Below, piece after piece: positions 16,622 through 25,922 of a stretch of DNA of 64,000 bases (positions within the stretch are counted from its first letter, which is position 1; the number at the start of each line of letters is the position of its first letter). Where the stretch lies: contig NZ_WBMT01000014.1 in assembly GCF_008923185.1 (NCBI RefSeq), forward strand, positions 186,001 through 250,000, read 5' to 3'. Below the pieces are notes generated by a model. The model did no database searches. It was given only the letters and a program-made list of their open reading frames with translations, and was not told where the DNA came from. Position numbers and translations under genes: made by a program. The DNA comes from Actinomadura rudentiformis (GTDB taxonomy: Bacteria > Actinomycetota > Actinomycetes > Streptosporangiales > Streptosporangiaceae).

Positions 16622-18489
16622 CGGAACTGAAGACCGCCACGGAACTACCGGCGACGACGACCACCACGATCGCGACGAGGGTCCGCGACCACGCCGCGAA
16701 GACCCCGGACCGCGTCGCGATGCGGGAGAAGGACCTCGGCATCTGGCAGGAGGTCACCTGGCACACGTACTGGGAGACCGTGCTGACCGTCGCGCACGCG
16801 CTGCTGGCGCTGGGGGTCGAGCCTGGCGACCGGGTGGCGGTCCATTCGGAGAACCGGCGCGAATGGCTCTACAGCGACCTGGCCACCGTCGCGATCCGCG
16901 GCACCACGATGGGCCTCTACCCCACCAACCCCGCGGCGGAGGTCGGTTACCTGCTGCAGCACTCGGGTTCGAAGATCCTCATCGCCGAGGACCAGGAGCA
17001 GGTCGACAAGGCCCTCGCGGTCACCGGCGACCTCCCCGACCTGGAGCGGATCGTCTACATCGAGCCCCGCGGCATCAAGAACCACTACACCGACCCCCGG
17101 CTCATGTCGTGGGACGAGCTGTGCGAGCTCGGGGAGCGGCACCGCGCCGAGTTCCCAGGCGCGGTCGAGGAGCGTATGGCGGCGGCGCTTCCCGACGACG
17201 TCATGGTGCTGGTCTACACGTCGGGCACCACCGGCCCGCCCAAGGGCGCGATGCTCACGGTCACCAACGTCGAGTTCGCCATCCGGGTGCTCATCGAGGA
17301 GGGCGGCTTCACCCAGCCGCCGCCGACGCCGCGCGACCTCGCCCTGTCGTACCTGCCGCTCTGCCATGTGGCCGAACGGATCTTCACGGTCTGGTTCAAC
17401 GCCTCCTCCGGCATGCAGGTCAACTTCGCCGAGTCGATCGAGACCGTCCCCGCCAACCTGCGCGAGGTGCAGCCGACGATCCTGTTCGGCGTGCCGCGCA
17501 TCTGGGAGAAGATCCTGGCGAGCGTGGAGATCCGGCTCGGCTCGGCGAGCCCGGTCAAACGGTGGACGACGCGTTTCTGGCTCAAGCTGGCCGATCGCAT
17601 CGGCGACACCCTCGTACGCCGCGGCGGAAAGCACACGCTCGTCACCCGGCTGATGTACGCGGTGGGCTGGCTGTTCTGCTTCCGCGCACTGCGCGAGCGG
17701 ATCGGGATGCGGCGCGTACGGTACGCGGCGTCCGGGGCCGCACCCATCGCGCCGGAGGTGCTCAAGTTCTTCATGGGCATCGGCGTCCCCATGCACGAGG
17801 TGTACGGGATGACCGAGAACACCGCGATCGCTACGGCCAACCGGCCCGGCCGGGTCAAGCTGGGCACGGTCGGCGAGCCGCAGCCGGGCTGCGAGCTGCG
17901 GGTGGACGAGGACACCGGCGAGATCCTGACCCGCCATCCCGGGGTGTTCGCCGGCTATTGGCGCGACGACGAGGCCACCCGGCGGGTCGTCGAGCCGGAC
18001 GGCTGGCTGCACACCGGTGACGTCGGCGAGTGGGACGGGGACCACCTGCGCATCACCGGCCGCATGAAGGAGATCATCATCACCTCCGGCGGCAAGAACG
18101 TGGCGGCACCGCTGATCGAGAACGAGCTGAAGGTGTCCCCGTACATCCGCGAGGCCATCGTCCTCGGTGACCGCCGCGCCTACCTCACCGCGCTCATCGG
18201 GATCGAGCTCGACACCGTCGGCGAGTGGGCGACGCGCCGCCGGCTCGCCTACACCACCTACCGGGACCTGTCCGAGCGGCCCGAGGTGCGCGAGCTGGTG
18301 CAGGGCATCGTGGACCAGGTCAACAAGGGCCTCGCCCGGCCCGAGCAGCTCAAGGACTTCCGCCTGCTGCCCAAGGAGCTCGACCACGAGGACGGCGAGC
18401 TCACCGCCACCCAGAAGGTCAAACGCACCGCCATCGAGCGCGTCTTCGCCGACCTGATCGACGAGCTGTACGGGAGGTCGCCCCGGTGA
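16618..18489 (+). CDS. Long-chain-type acyl-CoA synthetase (AMP-forming)
   Basis: The 623-residue adenylate-forming enzyme has the P-loop YTSGTTGPPKGAM, the A5 motif VYGMTENTAIAT, the A7 region GWLHTGDVGEWDG and the A8/A10 end GRMKEIIITSGGKN. The large insertion with RIWEKILASVEIR is typical of FAA1/FadD15-like ligases (COG1022). It activates a carboxylate to its CoA thioester. It sits between livG and livH, with its ATG overlapping the livG stop by 4 bp, so the transporter substrate is probably an acid that is CoA-activated on entry (branched, aromatic or fatty acid) and not a simple amino acid. Confidence 0.9.
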   Translation: MTELKTATELPATTTTTIATRVRDHAAKTPDRVAMREKDLGIWQEVTWHTYWETVLTVAHALLALGVEPGDRVAVHSENRREWLYSDLATVAIRGTTMGLYPTNPAAEVGYLLQHSGSKILIAEDQEQVDKALAVTGDLPDLERIVYIEPRGIKNHYTDPRLMSWDELCELGERHRAEFPGAVEERMAAALPDDVMVLVYTSGTTGPPKGAMLTVTNVEFAIRVLIEEGGFTQPPPTPRDLALSYLPLCHVAERIFTVWFNASSGMQVNFAESIETVPANLREVQPTILFGVPRIWEKILASVEIRLGSASPVKRWTTRFWLKLADRIGDTLVRRGGKHTLVTRLMYAVGWLFCFRALRERIGMRRVRYAASGAAPIAPEVLKFFMGIGVPMHEVYGMTENTAIATANRPGRVKLGTVGEPQPGCELRVDEDTGEILTRHPGVFAGYWRDDEATRRVVEPDGWLHTGDVGEWDGDHLRITGRMKEIIITSGGKNVAAPLIENELKVSPYIREAIVLGDRRAYLTALIGIELDTVGEWATRRRLAYTTYRDLSERPEVRELVQGIVDQVNKGLARPEQLKDFRLLPKELDHEDGELTATQKVKRTAIERVFADLIDELYGRSPR

Positions 18490-18494
18490 CACCA

Positions 18495-18563
18495 AGCGGA
18501 GCGAGAGCATGACAGAGCGCGGAACAAGAGCATGACAGAGCGCGGAGCGAGGGCATGACAGAG
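18495..18563 (+). repeat. 23-nt tandem repeat with three successive start codons before livH
   Basis: Three copies of a 23-nt unit (ATGACAGAGCGCGGA plus an AGCGAGAGC-like tail) place ATG at 18509, 18532 and 18555. Since 23 is not a multiple of three, each ATG is in a different frame. The first two open eight-codon peptides (MTERGTRA and MTERGARA) whose TGA overlaps the next ATG. The third ATG is the livH start. Confidence 0.85.
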
Positions 18564-19442
18564 TTCTGGCAGAGCGTGGCGCGCGGGCTCGGCAACGGGT
18601 CGATCTACGCGCTGCTCGCGCTGGGTTTTGTGATCATCTACAAGTCCACCCGCGTGGTCAGCTTCGCCCAGCCCGCGTTCATGCTCGCCGGCGCGGTCCT
18701 GGTCACCTATCTGGCGGCCGAGGTCAACTTCTTCCTGGCGCTGGTGCTGTCGGCGCTCGCGGTGGCCCTGCTGGCGCTCGGCGTCGAACGGGTGACGGTC
18801 CGGCCGATGGTCGGCAAGCCGGTCTTCGTCGTCGCAATCATCACGCTCGGGCTCGACATCGTCATCCGGGTCATCGTCAACGGCTTCATCGGGCTCGACG
18901 TGCGGCAGGTCGGCGACCCGTGGGGCCTGCAGACGGTGAACCTGCTCGGCGTGCCGGTGCAGCAGCGGTACCTGGCCATGCTGCTCACCACCGCGCTCAT
19001 GGTCGCCGCGCTGTTCGCGTTCTTCCGCTACACACGGTTCGGGCTCGCGATGCGGGCCGCCGCGTTCGACCAGGAGACGGCGCTCGCGCAGGGCGTGCCG
19101 GTCGGCGCGGTGTTCGCGACGTCGTGGGCGATGGCCGGCGGGCTGGCCGCGGTGGCGGGCGTGCTGGTCGGCAGCGGCGCCAGCGTCGACCAGAACCTCT
19201 GGATCATCGCCCTGAAGGCACTGCCCGCGATCATCCTCGGCGGGCTGGACTCGCTCGGCGGCGCGGTCGCCGGCGGGCTCGCGGTCGGGCTGGTGGAGTC
19301 GCTGGTCGGCACCTACCAGGCCGATCTCGCGCCGTGGCTCGGGCAGAACTTCGCGGTCGTGTCGCCGTACGTGCTGATGTTGCTGGTGCTGCTGATGAAA
19401 CCGTACGGGCTGTTCGGGACGCCGGAGGTGGAACGGGTATGA
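18555..19442 (+). CDS. livH: Branched-chain-amino-acid-type ABC permease LivH
   Basis: The 295-residue membrane protein has about eight hydrophobic helices and the LivH pattern GLGNGSIYALLALGFVIIYK, then FAQPAFMLAGA, FGLAMRAAAFDQETALAQGV and ILGGLDSLGGAVAGG. The start at 18555 is the third of three repeated ATGs and gives the family N-terminus. It overlaps livM by 4 bp at the 3' end. Forms the membrane channel with LivM. Confidence 0.92.
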   Translation: MTEFWQSVARGLGNGSIYALLALGFVIIYKSTRVVSFAQPAFMLAGAVLVTYLAAEVNFFLALVLSALAVALLALGVERVTVRPMVGKPVFVVAIITLGLDIVIRVIVNGFIGLDVRQVGDPWGLQTVNLLGVPVQQRYLAMLLTTALMVAALFAFFRYTRFGLAMRAAAFDQETALAQGVPVGAVFATSWAMAGGLAAVAGVLVGSGASVDQNLWIIALKALPAIILGGLDSLGGAVAGGLAVGLVESLVGTYQADLAPWLGQNFAVVSPYVLMLLVLLMKPYGLFGTPEVERV

Positions 19443-20578
19443 CCGCTCTGCTCGAACGCGGAGGACGCCGCGGGCGCCGGCCCCGGGGCCGGCCGCTGCT
19501 CCACACCTCCTACAAGCAGGACATGGCGCTGCTGGACACGCCCGGCAAACGGCGTTGGCTGAGCGCGCTGCTGGTGATCGCCGTGCTGGCGCCGTTCATG
19601 CTGACCGACGACATCCTGCAACTGCTCGCGGTGGGCTTCGTCGCGTCGATCGGGGCGATCGGGCTCAACATCGTCACCGGGTACGCGGGCCAGATCTCGC
19701 TCGGGCACGCGTTCTTCCTGGCGATCGGCGCGTACACGGCCGCGGCCGTCTCCGGCGATCCGGACGGCAAGGTGATCGGCTTCGGCGTCACCTCCATCCT
19801 GGTGTGGCTGCCGTTGGCGGGGCTGGCGGCGGCGCTCGCGGGTGTGATCGTGGCGCCCCTCGCGACCCGGCTGCGCGGGTTGTACCTGGCGATCGTCACC
19901 CTGGGGCTGGTGTTCCTCGGCGAGCACATCTTCAAGGAATGGGACAGCCTGACCGGCGGCCCCGGCGTCGGGCGGCCCTCGGCGGTGCCCGAGCTGTTCG
20001 GGATCAGGCTGGACGAGGCGGGGGCGTACAGCAAGGAGCAGAAGCTCTACCTGCTCATGCTGGTGATGCTGGTGCTCTTCGCGGTGCTCGCCCGCAACCT
20101 CATGCGCTCGCGCGTCGGCCGCGCGTTCGCCGCCGTCCGCGACCGCGACATCGCCGCCGCGATCATCGGCGTGGACCTGCGCCGATACAAGCTGCTCGCC
20201 TTCGCGATCTCCTCGTTCTACGCGGGCGTCGCGGGCGCGCTGATGTACACCGTGGCGGGGTACTTCGACCCCGGCTCGTTCAACCTGCTGCTGTCCGTCC
20301 AGTTCATCGCCATGATCCTGATCGGCGGGGTGGCCACGGTGAGCGGCTCGATCATGGGCGCGATGTTCATCACGCTCCTGCCGCGCATCACCCGTGAACT
20401 GCCCGGCGTGCTCCCGTTCATCAGCTCCGAGTCCAAGGACACCCCGAACGTCTTCCAGGTCGAGACCGTGCTGTACGGGCTCCTGATCATCATCTTCCTC
20501 ATCCTCGAGCCCCGCGGCCTGTTCGGGATCTGGACCCGGATCCGCAACTACTGGAAGGCCTGGCCCTTCAGCTATTAG
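19439..20578 (+). CDS. livM: Branched-chain-amino-acid-type ABC permease LivM
   Basis: The 379-residue polytopic protein has a basic leader of about 35 residues (GGRRGRRPRGRPL) followed by LivM helices; IVTGYAGQISLGHAFFLAIG, GLYLAIVTLGLVFLGEHI and FAAVRDRDIAAAIIGVD are family signatures. The ATG at 19439 overlaps the livH stop by 4 bp, which fixes the start despite a longer open frame upstream. It is followed 8 bp later by livK. Confidence 0.92.
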   Translation: MTALLERGGRRGRRPRGRPLLHTSYKQDMALLDTPGKRRWLSALLVIAVLAPFMLTDDILQLLAVGFVASIGAIGLNIVTGYAGQISLGHAFFLAIGAYTAAAVSGDPDGKVIGFGVTSILVWLPLAGLAAALAGVIVAPLATRLRGLYLAIVTLGLVFLGEHIFKEWDSLTGGPGVGRPSAVPELFGIRLDEAGAYSKEQKLYLLMLVMLVLFAVLARNLMRSRVGRAFAAVRDRDIAAAIIGVDLRRYKLLAFAISSFYAGVAGALMYTVAGYFDPGSFNLLLSVQFIAMILIGGVATVSGSIMGAMFITLLPRITRELPGVLPFISSESKDTPNVFQVETVLYGLLIIIFLILEPRGLFGIWTRIRNYWKAWPFSY

Positions 20579-20586
20579 GAGCCATC

Positions 20587-21864
20587 ATGAAAAGCAGGAT
20601 CGGCGCGGTGCTGACCGCGGGCGTACTGACCGTGAGCGTGAGCGGCTGCGGTGTCTTCCGGGGGGACGAGGACAGCAGCGCGCCCGGCGTGACCAAGGAC
20701 GCGTGCCCGAACGCGGTGAACAAGAACAACGGCTGCATCTACCTGGGGGCCATCTCCGACCTGACGGTCGGCCCGTTCAAGACGCTGGCCGTGCCCATCA
20801 CCGAGGCGCAGAAGGCGTTCTGGAAGCGGGTCAACCAGCAGGGCGGCATCGGCGGCTACGACATCGACGTCACCAAGTACGTCCGCGACAACAAGTACAA
20901 CCCGGAGACGCACAACCAGGTCTACCAGGAGATCAAGGGCAAGGTGCTGGCGCTGGCGCAGACGCTGGGCTCGCCCACCACCGCCGCCATCATCAAGGAC
21001 CTCAAGTCCAGCAAGATCGTGGCGGCGCCCGCGTCGTGGACCTCGGCGTGGAACTTCGAGGACGTGATCCTGGAGTCCGGCGCCAGCTACTGCATCGAGT
21101 CGATGAACGCGATCGACTACGCCGTCGAGACGTTCAAGCCCAAGAGCGTCATGGCGGTCCACTACGCCGGTGACTACGGCGCCGACGCGGCGGCCGGGGC
21201 CAAGGCGGGCGCGGCCGCGCAGAAGCTGACGTTCAACGCGATCGAGACGCCACAGGGCCAGGACAACCAGGGCCGCGCCGTCGACGCCATCGTCAAGGGC
21301 AAGCCCGACCTGGTCATCCTCACCACCGGCCCGACCGACGCCGCGACGGTCATCGGGCAGGCCGCCGCCCGCGGCTACAAGGGCCGCTACATCGGCACGA
21401 GCCCGAGCTGGAACAAGGGTCTGCTCAAGAGCCCGGCGGCACCGGCGATCAAGGCCCAGTACCTGCAGTCGGCCCCGTGGGCACCGTTCCAGACGCAGAC
21501 CCCCGGCCACCAGGCCATGCGGCAGGCGCTCGGCCAGGTCGACCCCAACGACGGCTACACCTCGGGCTGGGTCTGGTCGTACCCGCTCAAGGCCGCGCTG
21601 CAGAAGGCCGCCGCCAACAAGGAGCTGACGCGCGACGGGCTGCTGAAGGCCGTGAAGCAGATCACCCAGGTCGACTACGAGGGCATGATGCCGACCGGTT
21701 CGGGCAACTTCGCCGGCGACGCCGGGACCGGTGCGGTCCGCACCAGCCTCATCGCCAAGCCGGACGACAAGGAGCAGACCGGGGTCAAGGTCATCAAGGA
21801 GGCGTTCACCGGACCGACCGCGAAGGCCTACACGCTCGACGCCCCCTGCTTCGGCAAGCTCTGA
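20587..21864 (+). CDS. livK: Substrate-binding lipoprotein of the liv-type transporter
   Basis: The 425-residue lipoprotein has the lipobox VSVSGC (Cys near residue 19) and a type-I periplasmic binding fold of the Leu/Ile/Val-binding group (AFWKRVNQQGGIGGYDIDV, VMAVHYAGDYGADAAAG, VILTTGPTDAATVIGQA). The ATG at 20587 follows GGAGCC. It delivers the substrate to LivHM. Its last 37 bp are also used by the convergent LAL regulator gene. Confidence 0.9.
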   Translation: MKSRIGAVLTAGVLTVSVSGCGVFRGDEDSSAPGVTKDACPNAVNKNNGCIYLGAISDLTVGPFKTLAVPITEAQKAFWKRVNQQGGIGGYDIDVTKYVRDNKYNPETHNQVYQEIKGKVLALAQTLGSPTTAAIIKDLKSSKIVAAPASWTSAWNFEDVILESGASYCIESMNAIDYAVETFKPKSVMAVHYAGDYGADAAAGAKAGAAAQKLTFNAIETPQGQDNQGRAVDAIVKGKPDLVILTTGPTDAATVIGQAAARGYKGRYIGTSPSWNKGLLKSPAAPAIKAQYLQSAPWAPFQTQTPGHQAMRQALGQVDPNDGYTSGWVWSYPLKAALQKAAANKELTRDGLLKAVKQITQVDYEGMMPTGSGNFAGDAGTGAVRTSLIAKPDDKEQTGVKVIKEAFTGPTAKAYTLDAPCFGKL

Positions 21865-24629
21865 GGGTCGGCCTGCCGAGCGCTGATCTTGTGGGCGCGT
21901 AGTTCCAGCCTGCTCGCCGTGCCGGTCTTGGCGAGCAGGCTGGCGACGTGCGTGTCGACGGTGCGGTGCGACAGGAAGAGCCGCTCGCCGATCTGCCGGT
22001 TGGTGAGCCCCTCGGTCAGCAGCATGAGCACGTCCATCTCGCGGCTCGTCACCCCGGCGGCGCGCAGGCCGGACGGGACCGGGGTGCGGCCGCGGCCCCG
22101 CCGGGTCGGTGCTCCGGCGCACCGGAGCAGGTCGCGGGTGGTCCGGGCGAGCCGGATCTCCCCCGTTCGCTCGAACGCCGCCAGGTCGGTCCGGAGGGCG
22201 GGCACGGGATCTCCCCAGCCATCGGTCACGGCGGCCTCCAGTACCAGTGACCTGCACAGACGCCGCCACCAGTGGTGGTGAGCCAGAGCGTCGTCGCCGG
22301 CCGCCAGCAGGCTTGCGGCGCGCTTCACATGGCCGGCCCGCCCAGCGGCGATGGCATCGGCGTAGTGGAGCGCTCCCCGGTTCACGTTCCGAAGTACCGG
22401 TGCCGAGTGGCGCAGCGCGTCCCGTACCTTCGCGTCATCCCGTGCGACAGCGGAGCGGAGCAACGCCCACAGGCCCCACATCGACACCGGCGCGGTCTGG
22501 CACTGGTCTTCCAGCATCGGCATGCCGTCGTCGAAGAGCGCGACGGCCGTCTCCAGGTCGCGGTCCAGCAGCGGGATGAACCCGCGGATGACCGGTGCGA
22601 GCGCCGCCACCTCGACGGGTGCCAGCGCACGCCCGGTCGCGGCGTCGAGCGCCGCCTCCATGCCGTCGGCGTCGGCGTCGGCTGCGCGCCCGAGGGCGAC
22701 GAAGAGCTCGCCGACCGACTGGTGGCTCGTCAGCCGCAACCGGCTCGCCAGCTCGGCCGCCTCGCGCGCCGGGACCTCCGCCGCGCGCGGCCCGTCGATG
22801 GTGGACATCTGGTCGGAACGGACGAGATCGGCGGAGATGACGTCGACCAGCTGCCCGTTCTCGAGCGCCAGCTCCCTGGCCTCCGCCAGCGCCGGCGTGT
22901 GGGCGCCGGTGACCACCTCCACCAGGGCCAGGTGGTTCAGGGCGGTGACGCGCCAGGACATCAGCCCGTATTCGGCGGCGAGCCGGGCCGCCCGCGTGTA
23001 GGTGCGCCGGGCGATCTCCGCGTCGTGCCGGATCGCGCACTGGCCGAGAACGAGCAGGGCACGGCACAGTGCCTCCCCGTCGTGCGCCGCCTCGGCCCGC
23101 TCGATCGCCGCCGTGGCCAGCTGCGCCGCCTCGGCGAGACGTCCGGGCCCGAACGCGGCGTTGGCGGCGAGCACGAGCGCGTGCGGGTCCTCGGGCCGCC
23201 CCGCGCGCTCGAGATAACGGTCGGCCTCCTCCCACCGGCCCGTGACGATCGCCGCGTCGGCCAGCCGCAGGCACAACCGGGCGTGCTCGTCTCCGGTCGT
23301 CCGGCCGAGCGCCCGCGCGCCGGCCTTCAGCGCCGCGTCCGCCTCGCCGAGGCGGGTGAGCAGGACGACACGTTCGATCGCGACGGCAGATGACGGGGAG
23401 GCGAGACCGTCCGCCCGATCCAGCAAGTCACGGGCGTCACGCAACGCTCCCCTGGCGATGTCGCGCCTGGCGAGCCGTACGAAGACCTCCGCCGCACGGG
23501 CCTGCTCACCCGCGATGGCCAGGAGCTCGGCGGCACACACATCATCCTCGGGTCCGGCACGGCCCAGCAGCACCTCGGCCGACCGGCAGGCCAGCACCGC
23601 ACGCACCGGCGGCGGCACCGTCTCCAGCACGGCGTCCCTCGTCAGGGCGTGCCGCCAACGCAGCGCGTCGCCCGCCGCCACCAGCAACCGCGGCTGCGCG
23701 GCCCGCGCGGCGTCGAGCACCACGTCCTCGGCAAGGCCGGTCGCCTTGCCGAGAACGGTCCAGTCAGGCTCGTCGCCGAGGACCGCAGCCGCCTCCAGGA
23801 CCTGCCGCTGCTCGGGCCCGAGCGCGTCCAGCCTGGCAGCGACCATGCCCGCCAGGGTGGGCGGCACCGAACGTTCCTCCATGCCCCCGGCCACCAGTTC
23901 CTCCACCAGGAACGGCAGGCCGTCGGACTTTCGCACCACCAGGTCGCGCACTGCCGCGGGCAGCGGGACGGTGCCCGCGCACCGCTCGGCGAGCACCATC
24001 GAGTCGGCCTCGTCCAGCCTCCGCAGCCGGATCGTGTGCACCTCCGGACGCTCGACGATGCGGCTCTGGACCCAGGGCGGGCAGTCCTCATCGCGGATCG
24101 ACGCCGCGACGAGCACCGGGCGCGAGTGCAGCACACCGGACAGGTATTCGACGACCGCGAGCGTGTCCCCGTCCGCCCAATGAAGATCCTCCAGGACCAG
24201 CAGGCAGCCGCGCGGACCGTTCAGCAATCCCAGAAGCCGGACCAGGCCCTCGCCCAGCACCAGTACGGGATCGATGCTCGACGGCGGCTCCTCCCCCGCC
24301 CACTCGGGGAACACCCGGCCCAGCGCGGCCCGGTACGGCCGCAGCTCGTCGCCCCCCTTGCGGCAGTCCGCGCTCACGTGGCCGACCAGCGCCTCGGCCA
24401 GCGGCCGGTACGCGCCGCCACCCACCACGGCCCGTCCCGTCAGCACGAGCAGCCCCGCCTCGCGCGCCAGCCGTGCCGCCTCCGCGAGCAGGCGGGACTT
24501 GCCGATGCCCGCCTCGCCCATGACCGCCAGCATCCCGCCGCGGCCGTCCCCCACACCTTCGACCAAGGCGGTCAGCCGGGCCAGCTCGGCCCCGCGCCCC
24601 ACCATGCCGCCATCGCCGTCGATAGCCAT
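21828..24629 (-). CDS. LAL-type LuxR regulator with N-terminal AAA ATPase domain
   Basis: The 933-residue regulator opens MAIDGDGGMVGRGAELARL, then Walker A GEAGIGKSRLL (about residue 36) and Walker B LLVLEDLHWAD, the STAND-type ATPase of LAL regulators. A long helical TPR-like region follows. The C-terminus holds a LuxR/GerE helix-turn-helix: VTSREMDVLMLLTEGLTNRQ followed by SHRTVDTHVASLLAKTG. The ATG at 24629 was chosen because the ATPase motif follows directly; upstream codons are not family-like. It is divergent from a SAM methyltransferase. LAL proteins often control secondary metabolism or sugar use; the target is unknown. The stop lies inside livK. Confidence 0.88.
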   Translation of the reverse strand: MAIDGDGGMVGRGAELARLTALVEGVGDGRGGMLAVMGEAGIGKSRLLAEAARLAREAGLLVLTGRAVVGGGAYRPLAEALVGHVSADCRKGGDELRPYRAALGRVFPEWAGEEPPSSIDPVLVLGEGLVRLLGLLNGPRGCLLVLEDLHWADGDTLAVVEYLSGVLHSRPVLVAASIRDEDCPPWVQSRIVERPEVHTIRLRRLDEADSMVLAERCAGTVPLPAAVRDLVVRKSDGLPFLVEELVAGGMEERSVPPTLAGMVAARLDALGPEQRQVLEAAAVLGDEPDWTVLGKATGLAEDVVLDAARAAQPRLLVAAGDALRWRHALTRDAVLETVPPPVRAVLACRSAEVLLGRAGPEDDVCAAELLAIAGEQARAAEVFVRLARRDIARGALRDARDLLDRADGLASPSSAVAIERVVLLTRLGEADAALKAGARALGRTTGDEHARLCLRLADAAIVTGRWEEADRYLERAGRPEDPHALVLAANAAFGPGRLAEAAQLATAAIERAEAAHDGEALCRALLVLGQCAIRHDAEIARRTYTRAARLAAEYGLMSWRVTALNHLALVEVVTGAHTPALAEARELALENGQLVDVISADLVRSDQMSTIDGPRAAEVPAREAAELASRLRLTSHQSVGELFVALGRAADADADGMEAALDAATGRALAPVEVAALAPVIRGFIPLLDRDLETAVALFDDGMPMLEDQCQTAPVSMWGLWALLRSAVARDDAKVRDALRHSAPVLRNVNRGALHYADAIAAGRAGHVKRAASLLAAGDDALAHHHWWRRLCRSLVLEAAVTDGWGDPVPALRTDLAAFERTGEIRLARTTRDLLRCAGAPTRRGRGRTPVPSGLRAAGVTSREMDVLMLLTEGLTNRQIGERLFLSHRTVDTHVASLLAKTGTASRLELRAHKISARQADPQSLPKQGASSV

Positions 24630-24777
24630 TGGCTCAGTATCCGCAGGGCGCCCCCGTCTGACATCCGGTGTTCCACTGACAAATGAGATGCGGACGTTCC
24701 GTGTTTCTACGATCACGCCAAAGGAGGGCCGATCCACTACCCTGGAGCAACCCCCGCCCCGGACCCAGGGATGGCAT

Positions 24778-25557
24778 ATGAGCGATCGCGATCCCCTGAA
24801 AGATCTTGGCTTCGACGGCCCTGCCAGCGCCCGCGTCTACGACTACTCACTCGGCGGCAAGGACAACTACGCCCCCGACCGCAGCGCCGCCTCCGACGCG
24901 CTCGACGCCTACAGCGTGGCCCGCCTGCTGCCCCGCGAAAACCGCAAGTTCATGCGGCGCGCGGTCCGCTACCTCCTGGCCACGGGAGTACGGCAGTTCA
25001 TCGACATCGGCTGCGGCCTGCCGGGCAAGGGCAACGTGCACGACCTCGCACTCGGGGCCGATCCGGACGCCAAAGTCGTCTACGTCGACAACGACCCGGT
25101 GGCCGTCGTCCACTTCCAGGCGCTCGGGGCGACCGCCATCAACGCCGACGCGCGCCACCCCGAGACGATCCTCGGCCATCCCGAGCTCACCGCGCTCATC
25201 GACTTCGACCGTCCGGTGGGCATCCTGATGATCTCGATGCTGGACTGGATCCCCGACGAGGACGACCCCGACACGGTCGTCGCCGCGTTCCGCGAAGCCC
25301 TCTCCCCAGGCGGCCACCTGGTGATCTGCGACTTCCTCAGCGACAACCTGTCCGATGCGGACCGGGCCACCCACCGCGAGCTGACCGAACGCTACGGAAT
25401 CTCGCTGACCTTCCGTTCCAGCGAACGCTTCAAGGGCTTCTTCGACGGCCTCGACCTGGTGGAGCCCGGGCTCGTCCTGGCCCCCGAATGGCGCCCCGAC
25501 CGCCCGTACGACCCCCCGTCGGGCTGGCTCCTCGCAGGCGTCGGCCGCAAACCCTAA
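24778..25557 (+). CDS. SAM-dependent methyltransferase, DUF574 type
   Basis: The 259-residue protein starts MSDRDPLKDLGFDGPASARV and continues VYDYSLGGKDNYAPDR, the distinctive head of the actinomycete-expanded DUF574 (Methyltransf_19) family. The SAM site is FIDIGCGLPGKGNVH with VYVDNDPVAV as the second acidic motif. Substrates of this family are not known. The ATG at 24778 gives the family start; an ATG at 24771 is in another frame. It ends by overlapping the convergent PH-domain gene (CTAA). Confidence 0.9.
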   Translation: MSDRDPLKDLGFDGPASARVYDYSLGGKDNYAPDRSAASDALDAYSVARLLPRENRKFMRRAVRYLLATGVRQFIDIGCGLPGKGNVHDLALGADPDAKVVYVDNDPVAVVHFQALGATAINADARHPETILGHPELTALIDFDRPVGILMISMLDWIPDEDDPDTVVAAFREALSPGGHLVICDFLSDNLSDADRATHRELTERYGISLTFRSSERFKGFFDGLDLVEPGLVLAPEWRPDRPYDPPSGWLLAGVGRKP

Positions 25558-25922
25558 CGAGAGATGTAGTGCACGATCACGTCGTGCACATGGTGGGTCT
25601 TCTCCTCGCCACGAAACTCGATCTCGTAGATCTGCGTGCCCACATGGATGGCGATCGCGCCGCTGGAGAAGAACGACCCGGCGATCGACTTGTTACTGAC
25701 CACGCTCACCGAGCTGATCTTCGAGTACGGCACGCTCGTGATCGCCACCCGCTTCCCCACGAACGACTTGTCCTGAATGATCACGCGCCGGTCGGTCAGC
25801 CCGATGAACCCGGTCCCCGCCCCCACCGCGTCGTACACGGCGATGATCTGCTCCCCCGGCAGCAACCCGCCCTCGATCTGCTTCAGCTGCCCCGACCTGT
25901 CGTGCGGAATCGAATTCCCCAT
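25554..25922 (-). CDS. Bacterial PH-domain protein
   Basis: The 122-residue protein is a single bacterial pleckstrin-homology-like fold: LLPGEQIIAVYDAVGAGTGF, IGLTDRRVIIQDKS, a VPYSKISSVSVVSNK strand pair and a YEIEFRGEEKTHHVHDVI end helix. It has no membrane segment. Members are stress-linked or of unknown role. The ATG at 25922 has GAGGGGAG upstream. The stop shares CTA with the convergent methyltransferase TAA. Confidence 0.8.
   Translation of the reverse strand: MGNSIPHDRSGQLKQIEGGLLPGEQIIAVYDAVGAGTGFIGLTDRRVIIQDKSFVGKRVAITSVPYSKISSVSVVSNKSIAGSFFSSGAIAIHVGTQIYEIEFRGEEKTHHVHDVIVHYISR

Noticed and set aside
16645..18510. Minus-strand 621-codon open frame opposite the acyl-CoA synthetase
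   Set aside because: Shadow frame of a high-GC gene; the plus-strand product has complete adenylation motifs.
22272..24686. Several long plus-strand frames opposite the LAL regulator
   Set aside because: Arg/Gly/Pro-rich shadow frames; the minus-strand product has ATPase and LuxR motifs.
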